In this document: in pieces, positions 5,993-8,444 of the stretch
Layout: each line of letters opens with the position of its first letter
Numbering within the stretch: the first letter of the stretch is position 1
Assembly (NCBI GenBank): GCA_035290885.1
Contig: DATDTL010000032.1
Location: forward strand, 1 to 8,444
Length of the DNA: 8,444 nt
Reading direction: 5' to 3'
Source of the DNA: JACQID01 sp035290885
GTDB taxonomy: Archaea; Aenigmatarchaeota; Aenigmatarchaeia; GW2011-AR5
The notes under the pieces: model-generated
The model's database searches: none
What the model saw: only the letters and a program-made list of their open reading frames with translations
Told to the model about the DNA's origin: nothing
Position numbers and translations under genes: made by a program

Positions 5993-6967
5993 ATGAAAAG
6001 ATACAGCGAGAAAGAGAAGATACTGGCCGGATCCGCGGCCGGATTCCTGCTGATGCTGGCACTGTCAGCGATATTCTCCCGGGACTTTGCCCTGTCAGCG
6101 AATCTTGTTTTCCTCGGCATCCTGCTCCTCATACTGCCTTACGCGGCGTATAGCTTCTTTGAGTTCAAGAAAATAAAGACATACGAAGAGGAGTTCCCGA
6201 TATTCTTAAGGGACCTCGCCGAGGCGCAGCGCGCCGGCCTGAGCATAATGCAGAGCATACGGCTCGTGTCCAAGTCCAGCTACGGCTCGCTCACGCCCCA
6301 CGTCCAGAAAATGGCGCTTCAGCTGAGCTGGAACGTGCCGCTCGAGAAGGTGTTCAGCAGCTTCACGAAAAGGGTGAGCGGAAGCTCCCTGATAGTAAGA
6401 TCCATGATGGTGATAGAGCAGGCCAACAAGTCCGGCGAACGGGTGGAAGACATAATGGACTCGCTTGCCAACAATCTGGAGCTCCTGAAGGACGTGGAGG
6501 ACGAGAAGGCGGCGCTTCTCAACCAGCAGGTGCTTATGCTTTACGCCATATTCTTCATATTTGTGGGAATATCCCTTTCGCTGGTAAAGTTCCTGATACC
6601 GCTTGTAGAGTCGCATCTTACACCGGGCACAAGCTCCGGCATCAATACCGGCATTAGCTCATACTCGTCCTTCCTGCCGACACAGAACCCGTGCGAGAAA
6701 TGCCAAGGGTCCACGGTTCCGGCTTGCTTTGGCTGCTCCACGTTCGGCTCGGTCTCGCTCGCGTTCGGGTTCGGCGACCCCAAGGAGCCGTCTTCCTATT
6801 ACAAGTCGCTGTTCTTCGTCATGGTGGCGATACAGGCTATATTCTCCGGGCTCATAGCCGGCCAGATAGGCTCGGACTCCATAGCAGCCGGAGTGAAGCA
6901 CAGCGTCGTGATGACGATATTCGGCGTGTTCATTTACCTCATCGTAGTCAGGCTCGGGCTGGTGTAA
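5993..6967 (+). CDS. TadC/FlaJ-like pilus assembly membrane protein 2 with cysteine-rich loop
   Basis: 324-residue second platform protein. Membrane segments are predicted at about 8-28, 34-55, 180-203, 270-292 and 300-320. The T2SSF domain (about 63-175) contains EEEFPIFLRDLAEAQRAGLS and, near its end, SGERVEDIMDSLANNLELL, typical of the archaeal family. Between the third and fourth membrane segments is a loop of about 65 residues, rich in Ser/Gly/Pro, with C234, C237, C245 and C248 (CX2C-X7-CX2C). With the T2SSF domain in the cytoplasm, this loop faces outside, so disulfides or a metal site are both possible; this insert makes the protein longer than its partner and is unusual to my knowledge. 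The gene follows platform protein 1 by 4 bases and precedes pilin C by 6 bases. Confidence 0.92.
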   Translation: MKRYSEKEKILAGSAAGFLLMLALSAIFSRDFALSANLVFLGILLLILPYAAYSFFEFKKIKTYEEEFPIFLRDLAEAQRAGLSIMQSIRLVSKSSYGSLTPHVQKMALQLSWNVPLEKVFSSFTKRVSGSSLIVRSMMVIEQANKSGERVEDIMDSLANNLELLKDVEDEKAALLNQQVLMLYAIFFIFVGISLSLVKFLIPLVESHLTPGTSSGINTGISSYSSFLPTQNPCEKCQGSTVPACFGCSTFGSVSLAFGFGDPKEPSSYYKSLFFVMVAIQAIFSGLIAGQIGSDSIAAGVKHSVVMTIFGVFIYLIVVRLGLV

Positions 6968-6973
6968 GCTTAC

Positions 6974-7492
6974 ATGAAAGGAATGCTGGACATTGAATTC
7001 ATACTCGCCATAGCCATATTCATAGGCACGTCGTCGTTCATACTTCTCACGATAAATTCCCGGATGCCCTTTCTGGAAGAGAAGAGCGACTTCAACAACA
7101 TAATGGCGGAATCCTACAGGATTTCGGATGTTCTCATATATGGCAGCGGCACCCCGGGCTGGGAAAGCGCTATAAATGCGAATCCCGATTCCGTGGAGAG
7201 GATAGGGCTTTCCGGCGGGAGAAGATTCTACCTCTCATCGGAAAAGCTATTATCTCTCAACACTTTTTGCAATCCGCCGGTTGCGGAAAATTATGTAAAG
7301 CTTAATTCCATGCTCACGTCCCGCGGCGGCGTTGAAATACAGGTCACGGACAGGGCGGGCAGCGCGCTCGTTTCCTGCCAGCCGCCAAAGGCGATCGGGC
7401 TTTCGCAATATACTGCAAGAAGGACGGTACTGCTCGACAAATCGCCGCTTCCGCCTGAAATCCTCGCAGTGGATGTGACGGTGACCGGATAA
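6974..7492 (+). CDS. Type IV pilin-like protein C (Glu at +5)
   Basis: 172-residue prepilin-like protein. After MKG comes MLDIEFILAIAIFIGTSSFILL; with cleavage after Gly3 the Glu of DIEF is at mature position +5, the conserved position in type IV pilins. Downstream, YRISDVLIYGSGTPGWE (48-64), RIGLS (76-80) and FYLSSEKLLSLN (85-96) follow a pattern I recognise from archaeal pilin-like proteins found next to ATPase/TadC pairs. C99 and C135 may form a disulfide. The ATG lies 6 bases after the second platform gene, with GGTG at 6961-6964 as a distant Shine-Dalgarno; the stop TAA overlaps the next ATG by one base (TAATG). It is probably a minor or priming subunit rather than the main filament protein, but that is inference. 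Confidence 0.82.
   Translation: MKGMLDIEFILAIAIFIGTSSFILLTINSRMPFLEEKSDFNNIMAESYRISDVLIYGSGTPGWESAINANPDSVERIGLSGGRRFYLSSEKLLSLNTFCNPPVAENYVKLNSMLTSRGGVEIQVTDRAGSALVSCQPPKAIGLSQYTARRTVLLDKSPLPPEILAVDVTVTG
7480..7484 (+). promoter_or_regulatory. GGTGA ribosome binding site
   Basis: Shine-Dalgarno-like GGTGA 7 bases ahead of the ATG at 7492, lying inside the last codons of pilin C. It supports coupled translation at the TAATG overlap and fixes the start of the last gene. Confidence 0.5.
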
Positions 7493-8444
7493 TGAAAGGA
7501 TTTGTCAGGATACTGGAGGCTCTCATATCTTCAATAATACTTTTTACTTCCCTGTCCTATTTCTTTACGGCTTACGATTACTCCTTCTGGAACGCCGCGC
7601 CCCTTAGGACGCTGATGCAGGATGCGGTTTACTCGCTTTACGCCGGCCATGCAGTCAACGATTCTTTCTATTCCGGCGATCCCGCACCACTCAAAGACGC
7701 TCTGGAAGCGATGATGCCGCCCACCACGGACTTTTCGGCGGAAATCACCGGCGCCCCGCCTCCGGAAATAAAGATACATTGCGTATGCGCCATTCCCGAG
7801 GCTGACGCCGTAAGGTCTAGGCTCGGGCTTGCGAACACTCTCTTTGAATACAATAGAAGAACCATCTCAATAATCATGAGCGCGGATTTAGACATAAATA
7901 AAGCGGACAAGGCAGCGGACATCATACTTTTCCTGGGAACATCGGACCTTGCAAAGCAGGAACAGCGGCTTAGCGCATGGCTGGGCCAAGGAAGGAACGT
8001 CATGCTGCTGGCCGACCTGAGGCAAACCGATTTTACGAATTCCGATGTGGCGCCTTCCCTCACGAACGTGTTCGGGCTGGCGTGGACCGGGGGCTCGCCC
8101 GGCACCTCCAAGGGCACATTCACGCAGGCAGATAACGTCAAAAAAATCCCCTATAAAATCGCCAAGTATTTCACGGGATCTTCGGCATACTCTGCTTTCG
8201 AGGACTTCGGATTCAATTCAGGCCCGTCTGTTAACAGGATAACGCCGGGCGAAGGGAGTATAATAAATTCCCGGGCAGGAGCCACGGATTTCTCATTTGT
8301 AAGGGTACGCGAAGCCACGGGCAGGGCACTGTGGTTCGCGGATTATGACGCAGCAGCGTCCGTGACTAATCCCGACGGCTCAGTCACCCTCGTCAATGAC
8401 GACACAAACAAGCTGCTAAGGGCTGCAATCGTGTGGGAATCCGG
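7492..8444 (+). CDS. Prepilin-like protein D with large extracellular glutamine-amidotransferase-like (DUF4350-type) domain (3' partial)
   Basis: Frame open from ATG 7492 to the window end: 317 codons visible, no stop. The N-terminus MKG plus FVRILEALISSIILFTSLSYFF is a class III signal peptide like those of the three other prepilins here; Glu is at +6 after the predicted cut. A helical stalk region follows (about 34-75), and then a predicted alpha/beta domain. ADIILFLGTSD (142-152), a helix ending in AWLGQGRNVMLLAD (162-175), and a late strand GRALWFADYD (278-287) followed by a terminal helix near LLRAAIVW (308-315) recall class I glutamine-amidotransferase-like folds such as DUF4350, in which the catalytic Cys is normally absent. 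The only cysteines seen are C97 and C99. It may be a pilus-tip or ligand-binding subunit. The pilin-like start is well supported; the fold call is from pattern memory and tentative. Confidence 0.72.
   Translation, partial: MKGFVRILEALISSIILFTSLSYFFTAYDYSFWNAAPLRTLMQDAVYSLYAGHAVNDSFYSGDPAPLKDALEAMMPPTTDFSAEITGAPPPEIKIHCVCAIPEADAVRSRLGLANTLFEYNRRTISIIMSADLDINKADKAADIILFLGTSDLAKQEQRLSAWLGQGRNVMLLADLRQTDFTNSDVAPSLTNVFGLAWTGGSPGTSKGTFTQADNVKKIPYKIAKYFTGSSAYSAFEDFGFNSGPSVNRITPGEGSIINSRAGATDFSFVRVREATGRALWFADYDAAASVTNPDGSVTLVNDDTNKLLRAAIVWES

Noticed and set aside
2071..8444. Archaellum (fla/arl) operon
   Set aside because: ATPase and TadC/FlaJ-like proteins are present, but there is no FlaH-type KaiC protein, no FlaF/FlaG, and there are two separate platform proteins; this fits a non-archaellum pilus better.
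1..8444. CRISPR arrays, tRNA or rRNA genes, insertion sequences
   Set aside because: No regularly spaced repeats, no tRNA-like T-arm motifs, and no transposase-like protein were seen on either strand.

Overview
The window looks archaeal. It has TATA-box-like promoters placed for archaeal transcription, GGTGAT Shine-Dalgarno motifs matching the usual archaeal 16S 3' end, one apparent leaderless gene, heavy use of ATA and AGG codons, and an archaeal-style type IV pilus cluster (VirB11/TadA-like ATPase, two separate TadC/FlaJ-like membrane proteins, and proteins with class III signal peptides). A DPANN or other poorly cultured archaeon is plausible, but I cannot place it more precisely from the sequence.

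Region 1 (1-1539) is a compact type II restriction-modification pair. A beta-class amino-methyltransferase (motif TSPPY, probably N4-cytosine-specific) has lost its extreme 5' end to the window edge. It is followed 4 bases later by a MvaI/BcnI-family restriction endonuclease. The endonuclease start is set by a GGTGAT Shine-Dalgarno that contains the methyltransferase stop codon. This region is richer in A+T than the rest, which suggests a separate, probably transferred, origin.

Region 2 (1540-1670) is a 131-base spacer. It holds nested inverted repeats (a 7-bp-stem palindrome inside a 6-bp pair) and then a TATA box that starts the pilus cluster.

Region 3 (1671-2676) encodes a cytoplasmic coiled-coil protein of unknown function and a four-cysteine pilin-like protein. 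A 156-base spacer (2677-2832) follows, ending in a TATA-like element about 25 bases before the next ATG.

Region 4 (2833-8444, running off the window) is a tight same-strand operon: small pilin, ATPase, TadC-like protein 1, TadC-like protein 2, a third pilin-like protein with Glu at +5, and a fourth prepilin-like protein fused to a large extracellular domain resembling class I glutamine-amidotransferase-like (DUF4350-type) folds. Several genes are 4 to 6 bases apart or overlap by 1 to 4 bases.

The expected mechanism is that a prepilin peptidase encoded elsewhere cleaves after Met-Lys-Gly of the four prepilins. The cytoplasmic hexameric ATPase then works through the two membrane proteins to assemble the processed subunits into a surface filament. 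No archaellum-specific genes (FlaH, FlaG, FlaF) are visible, so an adhesive or otherwise specialised pilus is more likely than an archaellum. The most distinctive parts are the shared MKG signature of four very different prepilins, the pilin-enzyme-fold fusion, and a CX2C-X7-CX2C insert in the outward-facing loop of the second TadC-like protein.
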